Assembly (NCBI GenBank): GCA_050485365.1
Contig: JBJHBH010000033.1
Coordinates: 1-34,998 of the forward strand
Length of the DNA: 34,998 nt
Reading direction: 5' to 3'
DNA from: JARFUG01 sp050485365
GTDB taxonomy: Bacteria; Desulfobacterota; Desulfuromonadia; Desulfuromonadales; JACZKF01
In this document: piece by piece, positions 9,343 through 17,012 of the stretch
How positions within the stretch are numbered: position 1 is the first letter of the stretch
How the letters are laid out: every line of letters starts with the position of its first letter
Notes under the pieces: model-generated
Database searches by the model: none
Told to the model about the DNA's origin: nothing
What the model saw: the letters and a program-made list of their open reading frames with translations, nothing else
Program-made: the position numbers and the translations under genes

Positions 9343-10112
9343 GCCTGCCGCGGTTCGAGCAGGCGCTTGAGGACACGGCGCAGAGAGGTCGAGTCGAGAT
9401 CGCGGGTGATGCGCCCGCCGACGACCACCGAAATCTTGCCGGTCTCCTCCGACACAACGATGGCGACGGCGTCGACGAGTTCGGTCAGGCCGATGGCCGC
9501 ACGATGCCGGGTGCCGAGAGACTTGCTGATGTCCGGATTCTGGCTCAGGGGCAAAAAGCAGGCGGCGCGCTTGAGGCGCCCCTGCTGGATGACCAGCGCC
9601 CCGTCGTGGATCGGCGAATACGGCAGGAAGATCGAGGTGATCAGATCGCTCGACACCTTGGCGTCGATCTCTACCCCCACCTCTAGAAAATCCTTCAGCC
9701 CCGTCTCGCGCTCAATGACGATGAGGGCGCCGATCTTCTTGTTCCCCATGCTGACGCACGCCTTGACGAGCTCGTCCATGACCTCGGTCTCTTCGCGGTA
9801 GGACAGATCGGCGAAGAAGGGGTTGCGGCCGACGTGGATGAGGGCGCGACGGATGTCGTTCTGGAACAGGACGATGATGACGAGGATGATCGAGGAGAGA
9901 AAATTGTCGAGAATCCAGTGAAGGGTGTGAAGCCCCCCCACCTGAGAGCCCATGTAGACGATGAGGATGACCGCAAGTCCGAGCACCATCTGGACGGCCC
10001 GGGTCCCCTTGATGAGCAGGATGATCCGATAGATGATGAACGCCACCAGTGCGATATCGAGCAGATCGAGCAGCCATCGGAGGTTTCCCAGTATTTCGAA
10101 TGTTCCGCTCAT
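9327..10112 (-). CDS. cdaA: Diadenylate cyclase (c-di-AMP synthase)
   Basis: This 261-residue membrane enzyme joins two ATP into cyclic di-AMP, a signal for potassium and osmotic balance and cell-wall control. There are three N-terminal transmembrane segments (about 18-35, 41-58 and 70-84). The DAC domain follows with the catalytic motifs DGA (170-172) and RHR (202-204, within GTRHRAAIG). The protein ends in a basic Lys tail. The ATG at 10112 was preferred; a GTG three codons upstream (10121) is possible and neither has a strong ribosome site. It starts 24 nt after the folP stop and precedes cdaR and glmM, the classic c-di-AMP cluster. Confidence 0.95.
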   Translation of the reverse strand: MSGTFEILGNLRWLLDLLDIALVAFIIYRIILLIKGTRAVQMVLGLAVILIVYMGSQVGGLHTLHWILDNFLSSIILVIIVLFQNDIRRALIHVGRNPFFADLSYREETEVMDELVKACVSMGNKKIGALIVIERETGLKDFLEVGVEIDAKVSSDLITSIFLPYSPIHDGALVIQQGRLKRAACFLPLSQNPDISKSLGTRHRAAIGLTELVDAVAIVVSEETGKISVVVGGRITRDLDSTSLRRVLKRLLEPRQAKKKK

Positions 10113-10136
10113 ACCTGACACCGGCCGAGAAGGTCG

Positions 10137-11366
10137 TTAGGTGGCGCGGCCCCTGCCGCTGGAGGGCGCTGCACTGGACTGTACGCTGCGGACCGCCCAC
10201 GCCACCAGGGCGGCGTCGCGGGCTGGCCCGACATCGTGAACCCGAAAGAGATGGGCGCCCGAAGCGACGCCGAGGGCGACGGTCGCCAGAGTGCCGTAAA
10301 GACGTCCGGAGGGGTCGGGGCGATTCAGAACCTGGCCGACGAACCCCTTGCGGGACGTTCCGAGAAGGATGGGGCGCCCCAGGGAGGCGAGCTCGCTCAA
10401 GCGGCGCAAAATCTCCAGATTCCCCTCGGCGCTCTTGCCGAAACCGATGCCGGGATCGACGGCGAGCTTCTCGTCGGGGACGCCCGCCGCGCGAGCCAGG
10501 GCGAGGCCTTCGTGGAGATAACGCAGGATCTCCCCCATGAGATCGCGATAACGGGTATCGCTCTGCATTCGATCGGGGCGCCCGCGGGTGTGCATGAGAA
10601 AGAGCCCGGCGCCGCTTTGGGCGGCGACGTCGGCCATGGCGGGATCGAAGCGCAGGGCGCTGATGTCGTTGATGAAGTCGGCACCGGCGGCGACCGCCTC
10701 GCGGGCGACGGCGCTTTTGGTCGTGTCGACGGAGACGGGGAGATCGATCTCGCGCCTCAGGGCCGCGATCAGCGGAACGACGCGGTCCATCTCTTCCTGC
10801 TCGCCGACCGGAAGAGAGCCCGGCCGGGTGCTTTCGCCCCCCACATCGATGAGGTCGGCCCCTTGCTCCGCCAGTGCGCCCCCCCGGCGAAGCGCCTCGT
10901 CAAGAGCGGTGAAGCGCGATTCGGAGAAGAAGGAATCGGGAGTGGCGTTGACGACCCCCATGATCAAGGGGCGATCCAAATCGAGCCGACAGGCGCGCCC
11001 CGCCAGCACGGCGGGGGGATCTGCCGAGAGAGCGGTCGAGAGATCGGCGGCGAAGCCCCCCATAAGCGGATCGAAGCGCAGCGCCTCGCCCAACTTTCGC
11101 AACGCGTCGAAGGAGCCGATGAGCACAAGGTCGCTCTGGCGGGCCTCCCCTGCGGCGGATGCGCAGATCTCCACGCCATTGAGGGTCTTCGTCACAGACC
11201 GAAGACCCTCAATGCATGGCGCGGACACCGCTGAAAGCCTTACGATTCCCTGCAGCGCGCGCGCCGCCAGGGGGCGCGCGCGTTGCGGATCGATCCCCGC
11301 GGCGAGCAACTCGCGCAGGGCGCCGTCTTCATCGTCGAACCGAAGGCGGCGGGGTGCGAAATACAT
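10137..11366 (-). CDS. folP: Dihydropteroate synthase with N-terminal extension
   Basis: This enzyme condenses p-aminobenzoate with hydroxymethyl-dihydropterin diphosphate in folate synthesis and is the sulfonamide target. The catalytic TIM barrel spans about residues 130-400, with MGVVNATPDSFF (136-147) and IDVGGESTRPG (173-183). Later motifs are DTTKS, FINDISALRFD and GIGFGKS. At 409 residues it exceeds the usual 270-290 because of a roughly 130-residue N-terminal region with no recognised catalytic motif. That region contains a perfect inverted repeat at the DNA level. The ATG directly follows the ftsH TAG with no spacer. A fused regulatory or structural domain is possible. Confidence 0.93.
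   Translation of the reverse strand: MYFAPRRLRFDDEDGALRELLAAGIDPQRARPLAARALQGIVRLSAVSAPCIEGLRSVTKTLNGVEICASAAGEARQSDLVLIGSFDALRKLGEALRFDPLMGGFAADLSTALSADPPAVLAGRACRLDLDRPLIMGVVNATPDSFFSESRFTALDEALRRGGALAEQGADLIDVGGESTRPGSLPVGEQEEMDRVVPLIAALRREIDLPVSVDTTKSAVAREAVAAGADFINDISALRFDPAMADVAAQSGAGLFLMHTRGRPDRMQSDTRYRDLMGEILRYLHEGLALARAAGVPDEKLAVDPGIGFGKSAEGNLEILRRLSELASLGRPILLGTSRKGFVGQVLNRPDPSGRLYGTLATVALGVASGAHLFRVHDVGPARDAALVAWAVRSVQSSAAPSSGRGRAT
11177..11214. repeat. Perfect 15-bp inverted repeat inside folP
   Basis: Bases 11177-11191 are the exact reverse complement of 11200-11214, with an 8-nt loop. The repeat lies within codons for about residues 51-63 of FolP, in its N-terminal extension. 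Both strands could form a stable hairpin. There is no T run, so it is not a terminator. Confidence 0.85.
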
Positions 11367-13250
11367 CTACTCGCCGGGCCTCACCGCTTCGTCGAGGCAG
11401 GGACCTTCGGCCGGAGCGACCGTATCGCCCGGGGCGGAGGGCGCCTCCGGTTCCGCGGCCGCCTCTTCCCCGAAGACGATGGCGCGGATTTCGGTCCCTT
11501 CGAGGGTTTCGCGCTCGAGCAGCGCTTCGGCCAGAAGCTGCAGTTTGTCGATCTTCTCGGTCAGAAGATGACGCGCTCGCTCGTAGTTCTCCTGGACGAT
11601 GCGCCGGATCTCCCTGTCGATCTCGATGGCCGTCGCCTCACTGTAGTTTTTGGTGTGCCCCATGTCGCGCCCGAGGAAGATCTCCCCTTCCTTCTCGCCG
11701 AAGGCCAGAGGGCCGAGGCTGTCGCTCATCCCCCACTCGCAGACCATCTTGCGGGCGATGGCGGTGGCGCGCTCGATGTCGTTGGAGGCGCCGCTGGTGA
11801 TGGTGGAGAAGGTCAGCTCCTCGGCGACACGCCCCCCCAGCAGCGTGGAGATGGCGATGCACAGACCCTCTTTGGTCTCGCTGTACTTCTCTTCGGCCGG
11901 CAGGTACATGGTGACCCCCATGGCCCGCCCCCTCGGGATGATCGAGACCTTGTGGACCGGATCGGCCTCGGGGATCAGAAGGGCCACAAGGGCGTGCCCC
12001 GCCTCGTGGTAGGCGGTAACCTTCTTCTCCTTCTCGGTGATGACCAGCGAGCGGCGCTCGGCCCCCATGAGGACCTTGTCCTTGGCGGCCTCCAGATCCT
12101 CCATCCCGACCTGTTCCTTGTCGGCGCGGGCGGCCAGAAGAGCGGCCTCGTTGATGAGGTTGGCCAGATCGGCGCCGGAGAAGCCCGGGGTCCCCTTGGC
12201 GACGACTTCCATATTGACGTCGGGCGCCAGAGGGATCTTGCGGGCGTGGACCTGCAGGATCTTCAGTCTCCCCTTGACGTCGGGGCGCGGCACGACGACC
12301 TGGCGGTCGAAGCGCCCCGGGCGCAGCAACGCCGGGTCGAGGACGTCGGGACGGTTGGTGGCGGCGATGAGGATGACCCCCTCGTTTCCCTCGAACCCAT
12401 CCATCTCGACCAGAAGCTGATTCAGGGTCTGTTCGCGTTCGTCGTGCCCGCCGCCGAGCCCGGCGCCGCGGTGGCGGCCGACGGCGTCGATCTCATCGAT
12501 GAAGATGATGCAGGGGGCGTTCTTCTTCCCCTGCACGAAGAGGTCGCGCACGCGGCTGGCGCCGACCCCGACGAACATCTCGACGAAGTCCGAGCCCGAG
12601 ATGGAGAAGAACGGCACGCCGGCCTCTCCGGCAATGGCGCGGGCCAGAAGGGTCTTGCCCGTGCCGGGCGAGCCGACCAGCAAAACCCCCTTGGGAATGT
12701 GCCCCCCGAGGCGGGAGAACTTCTTCGGATCCTTTAGGAAGGAGACGATCTCTTCGAGCTCGTCCTTCGCCTCGTCGATCCCGGCGACATCCTTGAACGT
12801 CACCTGCGCCTGATTCTCGGTGAGGAGCTTGGCGCGGCTCTTTCCGAAGCTCATCGCCTTGCCGCCGCCCGACTGCATCTGGCGCATGAAGAAGATCCAC
12901 ACGCCGATGAGCAGCAAAATCGGCCCCCAGGAGACGAGCATGGTGAACCAGAAGCTGCGGTCTTCCTCGGGCTTGGCCTGAATGATGACCCCCTGGTCGC
13001 GCAGCTGCTCGATGAGCCCGGGGTCGTTCGGCGCGTAGGTCTGGAACTGGGTGCCGTCGAGGAACCGCCCGGAGATATGGTTGCCCTGGATGGTGACTTC
13101 GTCGATGCGGCGATCTTCAAGATAGGAGAGGAAGGCGGTATAGGAGATGCCTTCGGGTTCGCGCTCAGGCTGCGTCATCATATTGAAGAGGAGGATCATC
13201 ACCAAGGAGATGACCAACCACAGCGCGAGATTTTTATAAAACTGATTCAA
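11367..13250 (-). CDS. ftsH: ATP-dependent zinc metalloprotease FtsH
   Basis: This 627-residue inner-membrane AAA+ protease degrades misassembled membrane proteins and, in E. coli, LpxC. Transmembrane helices lie at about 8-24 and 103-122 around a periplasmic domain. Walker A is GSPGTGKT (193-200), Walker B is IIFIDEIDA, and the second region of homology follows. The zinc site is HEAGH (415-419). The start is TTG at 13250 behind AGGGGG; no ATG precedes the conserved MNQFYKNLALWLV N-terminus, so TTG is very likely real. The acidic and Pro-rich C-terminal tail is ordinary. A promoter with an extended -10 lies about 80-110 nt upstream. Confidence 0.97.
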   Translation of the reverse strand: MNQFYKNLALWLVISLVMILLFNMMTQPEREPEGISYTAFLSYLEDRRIDEVTIQGNHISGRFLDGTQFQTYAPNDPGLIEQLRDQGVIIQAKPEEDRSFWFTMLVSWGPILLLIGVWIFFMRQMQSGGGKAMSFGKSRAKLLTENQAQVTFKDVAGIDEAKDELEEIVSFLKDPKKFSRLGGHIPKGVLLVGSPGTGKTLLARAIAGEAGVPFFSISGSDFVEMFVGVGASRVRDLFVQGKKNAPCIIFIDEIDAVGRHRGAGLGGGHDEREQTLNQLLVEMDGFEGNEGVILIAATNRPDVLDPALLRPGRFDRQVVVPRPDVKGRLKILQVHARKIPLAPDVNMEVVAKGTPGFSGADLANLINEAALLAARADKEQVGMEDLEAAKDKVLMGAERRSLVITEKEKKVTAYHEAGHALVALLIPEADPVHKVSIIPRGRAMGVTMYLPAEEKYSETKEGLCIAISTLLGGRVAEELTFSTITSGASNDIERATAIARKMVCEWGMSDSLGPLAFGEKEGEIFLGRDMGHTKNYSEATAIEIDREIRRIVQENYERARHLLTEKIDKLQLLAEALLERETLEGTEIRAIVFGEEAAAEPEAPSAPGDTVAPAEGPCLDEAVRPGE

Positions 13251-13329
13251 CTGAACCCCCTAAGGTTTCGATTTTCCTGAGCCGGAACGAGCGTTTTCGA
13301 GACGCTGCGGCTCACGGAATGCAACGGGA

Positions 13330-13358
13330 AATCTAACATAAAGCATCATTTTTAACAA
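13330..13358 (-). promoter_or_regulatory. Predicted promoter of ftsH
   Basis: On the minus strand a -35 TTGTTA (13358-13353) is followed after 17 nt by -10 TAGATT (13335-13330). TG one base before the -10 makes it an extended -10 promoter. The start would be near 13323, giving a leader of about 70 nt. That leader contains a hairpin (outer GAGCCG/CGGCTC arms) before the AGGGGG ribosome site and the TTG start. Confidence 0.6.
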
Positions 13359-13464
13359 GTTGGTTTCTGGTCGCAAGCGGCTATTTTCGGCGCAGCCGCG
13401 CCCTGTTCGCCTTGTCGGATGCCCGCAAGGGCACATCCATAGCCAGACGCAGGGGCGCGAACGC

Positions 13465-14814
13465 TCATGGGGGAGTGAGGGTCAGGCGAAGGACGGGGCG
13501 GCCGGCGACGGGTCGGCGGCCGTGACAGCGCCGGACTCCGGCGACCCAGAGGATCTCGTTTGCGACGACAAGAGGGAGAGAGCGGCGCGACTCCGCATCG
13601 ATTTTTCGGTCGATGAAAAAATCCTTCAGCTTTTTGCTCCCCGCGGCGCCACAGGGGTAAAAGCGGTCGCCCGCCAAGAATGAGCGGACGGTGAGGGGAA
13701 AGGGGACGGCTTCGGCGTCGAACTCCACCTGCGTGAGGCTCTCGGCGCCTGCGCATGGGACGATTTCGGCTCGAAGAAGACGGCCGTCGGGGAGACGGCA
13801 TTCCCCTGGGAGGCTCAACGGCAGAGAAAAGGGGCGCGAGGGGGAGAGATCGCGCGAGAAGAGGAGCTTGTCGTAGCGGCGCCGGACAAGGAGATCCGGC
13901 AGATGAACCTCGGACTGCGGCTTGGTCGACAGCGCGAGCCCTTCGATGCTCTCGATGTGCGCCGCGCCGATCCCCATGAGCGAGCCGCGCGCCTCCAGAA
14001 TCGCCTCGCGCAGAACACGCAGGCGCAGCGCGGGGTGGAGCCCGACAAGTTTCGCGCGATCGAGGGCAAGGCAAGAGGCGCCACGGCAGCGCAGAGCCTC
14101 GAGCGAACGGGCCGTTTCGCTCCGCCAGAAGTCTTCCTCGAGGGCGATGCGCCCGCTCAGACGGCCGAGATGCTCTTCGATGCGGGGATTGAATTGGGCC
14201 AACAAGGGGAGGACTGCGCTGCGCAGGCGGTTTCGGGTGAAGCGCGGATCGTCGTTGCTGCCGTCTTCGCGCCAAGCCAGATCGTGGCTGCGCAGGTAGG
14301 CGAGGATGTCGCCGCGGCCGAAACCGAGCAGAGGGCGCAGATACGGGCCGCTGCGAAGCGCCATGGCGGCCATCCCCGCCACCCCCGTCCCCCGGACGAT
14401 CCGGTGCAGGAGCGTCTCGGCCTGATCGCCGCGGTGGTGACCGAGGGCAATCCAGCGACACCCCAGCGCCGACGCGGTCTCCTCGAAAAAGGCCCGGCGC
14501 ACATGGCGCCCCCCCTCCTCGATGCCGAGGCCGAGACGCCGAGACGCCTCCAGCACATCGACGCGACGCGAGACGAGAGGAACTTCCCAGGCGCGGCACA
14601 GCTCGTCGACGAAACGGGCGTCGGCGGCGCTCTCGGCGCGCAGGGCGTGATCGAAGTGCGCAGCATGCAGGGTGAAGGGAAAGCTGCGGCCGATCTCGCG
14701 CAGCAGATGCAGCAGCGCCACCGAATCGCCCCCACCGGAGACGCCGACCACAATGCGGTCGCCGGGGGCCACCCCCGCCTCGTCCCTCAATATTGCTTCG
14801 ACGGCAGCGCGCAC
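13465..14814 (-). CDS. tilS: tRNA(Ile)-lysidine synthase
   Basis: This N-type PP-loop ATPase converts C34 of the CAU anticodon in tRNA-Ile2 to lysidine, changing its codon from AUG to AUA and its amino acid from Met to Ile. The PP-loop VVGVSGGGDSVALL is at about residues 22-35. The GHHRGDQAETLL motif and the C-terminal TilS domain (SFLAGDRFYPCG, KKLKDFFIDRKI) follow. I chose GTG at 14814 because GAGG lies 6 nt upstream. GTG at 14826 is also possible but lacks a ribosome site. The frame stays open into the tRNA-Met gene, which cannot be coding. It lies immediately downstream of a CAU tRNA and its terminator. Confidence 0.93.
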   Translation of the reverse strand: MRAAVEAILRDEAGVAPGDRIVVGVSGGGDSVALLHLLREIGRSFPFTLHAAHFDHALRAESAADARFVDELCRAWEVPLVSRRVDVLEASRRLGLGIEEGGRHVRRAFFEETASALGCRWIALGHHRGDQAETLLHRIVRGTGVAGMAAMALRSGPYLRPLLGFGRGDILAYLRSHDLAWREDGSNDDPRFTRNRLRSAVLPLLAQFNPRIEEHLGRLSGRIALEEDFWRSETARSLEALRCRGASCLALDRAKLVGLHPALRLRVLREAILEARGSLMGIGAAHIESIEGLALSTKPQSEVHLPDLLVRRRYDKLLFSRDLSPSRPFSLPLSLPGECRLPDGRLLRAEIVPCAGAESLTQVEFDAEAVPFPLTVRSFLAGDRFYPCGAAGSKKLKDFFIDRKIDAESRRSLPLVVANEILWVAGVRRCHGRRPVAGRPVLRLTLTPP

Positions 14815-14839
14815 GGACTCCCTCACAAAGGGACAACGC

Positions 14840-14870
14840 AAAAACCCCCTCCGGGCCGGAGGGGGTTTTT
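14840..14870 (-). terminator. Intrinsic terminator of tRNA-Met
   Basis: Bases 14840-14852 are the exact complement of 14858-14870: an A5 run, C5 and TCC on one side, GGA, G5 and T5 on the other, with a 5-nt loop. Read on the minus strand it ends in T5, just downstream of the tRNA CCA end. It is symmetrical and would also work on the plus strand. tilS begins only 26 nt (or 14 nt with the earlier GTG) beyond it. Confidence 0.85.
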
Positions 14871-14877
14871 GCTCGTT

Positions 14878-14954
14878 TGGTGGCGGTGCAGAGATTCGAA
14901 CTCCGGACACTGCGGATATGAGCCGCATGCTCTAACCAACTGAGCTACACCGCC
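14878..14954 (-). tRNA. tRNA-Met (CAU), elongator
   Basis: The 77 nt including an encoded CCA fold into a full cloverleaf. The 7-bp acceptor stem is GGCGGTG/CACCGCC, the D arm is GCTC/GAGC, and the T arm is CGGAG/CTCTG with loop TTCGAAT. The anticodon stem TGCGG/CCGCA carries loop CTCATAT, with anticodon CAT. G1-C72 pairs, so it is not the initiator. The acceptor sequence and the T after A37 resemble elongator Met rather than lysidine-modified Ile2, which usually has CTCATAA. Ile2 remains a small possibility. Confidence 0.9.
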
Positions 14955-15010
14955 ATGAATCGTGATTTCATCGGCCTTCGAGGATCGACCCGACCCGGTC
15001 AGGCAGCCGA

Positions 15011-15039
15011 TTTATATCCCAGCCGACTCGCGCTGTCAA
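15011..15039 (-). promoter_or_regulatory. Predicted promoter of tRNA-Met
   Basis: On the minus strand a -35 TTGACA (15039-15034) and -10 TATAAA (15016-15011) are separated by 17 nt, 11 of 12 consensus bases. The start would be near 15004, giving a 50-nt 5' leader to be removed before the tRNA. It lies between the two tRNA genes, so the elongator tRNA need not depend on the initiator transcript. It is also the nearest strong promoter upstream of tilS. Confidence 0.8.
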
Positions 15040-15096
15040 GGGCAAAGCGCGGGAGCACGCGGGGCGCGGCGGGCCGAAAAAGACCGCCGTTGATGC

Positions 15097-15173
<77 letters not shown>

Positions 15174-15186
15174 TCAGAGGATGTGG

Positions 15187-15215
15187 ACAATATCCGCTGT
15201 CGAATCGATTGTCAA
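15187..15215 (-). promoter_or_regulatory. Predicted promoter of tRNA-fMet, overlapping the epimerase stop codon
   Basis: On the minus strand a perfect -35 TTGACA (15215-15210) and -10 TATTGT (15192-15187) are separated by 17 nt. The start falls near 15180, about 7 nt before the tRNA. The TGA stop codon of the upstream epimerase gene (15214-15212) is inside the -35 hexamer. Confidence 0.8.
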
Positions 15216-16231
15216 CCCCTTTTTTCGCCGCCGCTCCCGCTGGTGCGGAACCACTCGACGAACAGGGGGATGCCGTCCTCTATCCTGACCTTCGGATCAT
15301 AACCGAGGGCGCGCCGGGCCTTTTGGATGTCTGCGTAGGTGCACAGGACATCCCCCGGCTGCATCGGCATCCGCTCCAGGGCGGGGGCGCGGCCGAGCTC
15401 ACGGCCGAGGAGCTCGACGAGTGACGCCAGATCGACAGTGCACGACTCGCCGAGATTGAAGATGTCGTAGACGGGGGACTGGGCCTGCTCCACCCACGCG
15501 AGCGCTCCGAGGACCCCCTGCAGGGTGTCGGTGATGTAGGTGTAGTCGCGCCGCGTCGAGCCGTCGCCGAAAAACGGAAGGGGCTTTTTCGCATCGATAA
15601 GACGGGCAAACTTGTGAATGGCGAGATCCGGCCGCTGCCTCGGCCCGTAGACGGTGAAAAAGCGCAGACACGCCACCGAGAGGCCGTACAGATGGTGGTA
15701 GTTGTGACAGAAGAGCTCCCCCGCCTTTTTGGTCGCTGCATAGGGGGAGATGGGCATATCCACCGCGTCGCCCTCGGAAAACGGGGTCTTCTCGTTGTTG
15801 CCGTAGACCGAGGAGGAGGAGGCGAAGACGAGGCGCGTGACGACGCTGCGCCTGCACGCCTCCAGCACCTCGAGAGTCCCCGAGACGTTGACATCGTTGT
15901 AGAGGGCCGGGTTCTCGATGGAGGGGCGCACCCCCGCCATCGCCGCAAGGTGCACCACCGAGGAGCGCTCCGGCGGGCCGAGAGCCGAAATCGCCCTGTC
16001 CAGATCGGCGCGGCTGCGGATATCCCCTTTGAGAACGATGAGCGTTGCGCCGAGTGCCTCTGCGGTGCGGCGCACCTGGGCGACGTTGGCCTCTTTGACC
16101 GCAGGGCTGTAGAAGGGGTTGAAGTCGTCGAGGATGACGACGCGCCTCCCCTGCCTCAGCAGAGCTTCGCACAGATGCGAGCCGATGAAGCCGGCCCCTC
16201 CGGTGACGAGTACCGCGGTCGATTCTGCCAT
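15212..16231 (-). CDS. NAD-dependent sugar-nucleotide epimerase (UDP-glucuronate 4-epimerase-like)
   Basis: This 339-residue extended short-chain dehydrogenase has the NAD-binding GGAGFIGSH (11-19), the SSSSVYG serine segment and the catalytic Tyr-Lys in YAATKK. Late motifs GPRQRPDLAIHKF and RRDYTYITDTLQG bind the nucleotide sugar. The overall pattern resembles UDP-glucuronate or UDP-GlcNAc 4-epimerases (CapI/WbpP-like), which feed LPS or capsule, but the exact substrate cannot be read from sequence. The ATG at 16231 follows the SPOR gene stop by 7 nt; a longer open frame upstream lies inside other genes. The stop codon is part of the tRNA-fMet promoter. Confidence 0.9.
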   Translation of the reverse strand: MAESTAVLVTGGAGFIGSHLCEALLRQGRRVVILDDFNPFYSPAVKEANVAQVRRTAEALGATLIVLKGDIRSRADLDRAISALGPPERSSVVHLAAMAGVRPSIENPALYNDVNVSGTLEVLEACRRSVVTRLVFASSSSVYGNNEKTPFSEGDAVDMPISPYAATKKAGELFCHNYHHLYGLSVACLRFFTVYGPRQRPDLAIHKFARLIDAKKPLPFFGDGSTRRDYTYITDTLQGVLGALAWVEQAQSPVYDIFNLGESCTVDLASLVELLGRELGRAPALERMPMQPGDVLCTYADIQKARRALGYDPKVRIEDGIPLFVEWFRTSGSGGEKRG

Positions 16232-16238
16232 TGTCGCC

Positions 16239-17000
16239 TCACTTTCTCCGGAGCAGAGGGTTGACCTTCTCTTCCTCGCGCAGGCGCGAAGCCGCTTCGG
16301 TAGCGGACTGCTCGCCCTGGTAGGGGCCGACGAAGACCCGGGTCCACGTCCCCTTCTCCCCCAGATCGACGGCCTCGGCGTAGGCGGGATAGCCGCGCGA
16401 GACGAGCCGCTCCTGAAGCCGCAGGGCATCGGCGATATCTTGGAACGAGGCGACCTGCAGGGTGAAGGTGCCCGCGCGGGGCGCAGCCGGTGCGGGAGGC
16501 TCGGGTGCCTTGGGGGGGGGCGGCGTGGGGGGACGCTCCTGCACCACGGCGGCCGCCTTCGTCTCCGCCTCCCTGGGCGGCTGGGGGGCACTCGGCCGCG
16601 GGGCCTCGCTTCTTTGCGGCTCGCTTCTTTGCGGCTCGCTCTTCGGGGACTCGTCTTTCGAAACCTCGTCCTTCGGCGCCGCGGGCTGACGCGGAAGATT
16701 GATGCCGCTCCCCATGGGAGGGCGCTCCCCCTTGGGGAGGGCGTCGAAGAAGGTCAGCTCCTCGGCTGCGGCGGGAGTCGCGGCTGCCTGGGCGGGGGGC
16801 GCCGACGGAGGGGCCGCCACGGGGACCCGGTCGGGTGGAGGCGAAGGCGCTTCGGCCAAAGACGCGCTCGAGCTCATCCGCCCGACCATGATCCCGAGAG
16901 CGAAACTGACAAGGGAGACGGCCAGCACCAGAACGAGAAAGGTCATCACCTGCCTTTTCTCGACCCGTCGTTCGCTGCGGCTCGCCATTCTCTGCCTCAT
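16239..17000 (-). CDS. SPOR-domain inner-membrane protein
   Basis: This 253-residue protein has a basic cytoplasmic N-terminus and one transmembrane helix (about 19-40). A long Pro-, Ala- and Glu-rich linker (about 45-175) follows, then a C-terminal SPOR domain (177-253, FTLQVASFQD to VFVGPYQGE). SPOR domains bind denuded septal peptidoglycan glycans, so a role in division or wall remodelling, as for FtsN or DedD, is likely. Two exact 15-bp tandem units encode SEPQR repeats in the linker. A GGAGG site stands before the ATG. It begins 12 nt after argS. Confidence 0.9.
   Translation of the reverse strand: MRQRMASRSERRVEKRQVMTFLVLVLAVSLVSFALGIMVGRMSSSASLAEAPSPPPDRVPVAAPPSAPPAQAAATPAAAEELTFFDALPKGERPPMGSGINLPRQPAAPKDEVSKDESPKSEPQRSEPQRSEAPRPSAPQPPREAETKAAAVVQERPPTPPPPKAPEPPAPAAPRAGTFTLQVASFQDIADALRLQERLVSRGYPAYAEAVDLGEKGTWTRVFVGPYQGEQSATEAASRLREEEKVNPLLRRK
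16605..16634. repeat. 15-bp tandem repeat in the SPOR linker
   Basis: The unit at 16605-16619 is repeated exactly at 16620-16634, with a partial third copy after it. It is in frame, encoding five-residue SEPQR-type repeats in the disordered linker, so changes in copy number would not break the gene. Confidence 0.85.
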
Positions 17001-17012
17001 GCTTTCCTCCGG

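Noticed and set aside
13352..14836. 494-codon minus-strand frame overlapping tilS
   Set aside because: Arg-, Pro- and Ser-rich out-of-frame reading of tilS with no domain.
14815..14928. N-terminal extension of tilS by up to 38 codons
   Set aside because: It would translate through the terminator and the tRNA-Met gene.
14878..14954. The CAU tRNA as lysidine-modified tRNA-Ile2, which would have made a substrate-enzyme pair with tilS
   Set aside because: The acceptor GGCGGTG and the loop CTCATAT fit elongator Met better than Ile2, which normally shows CTCATAA. A classifier is needed to be certain.
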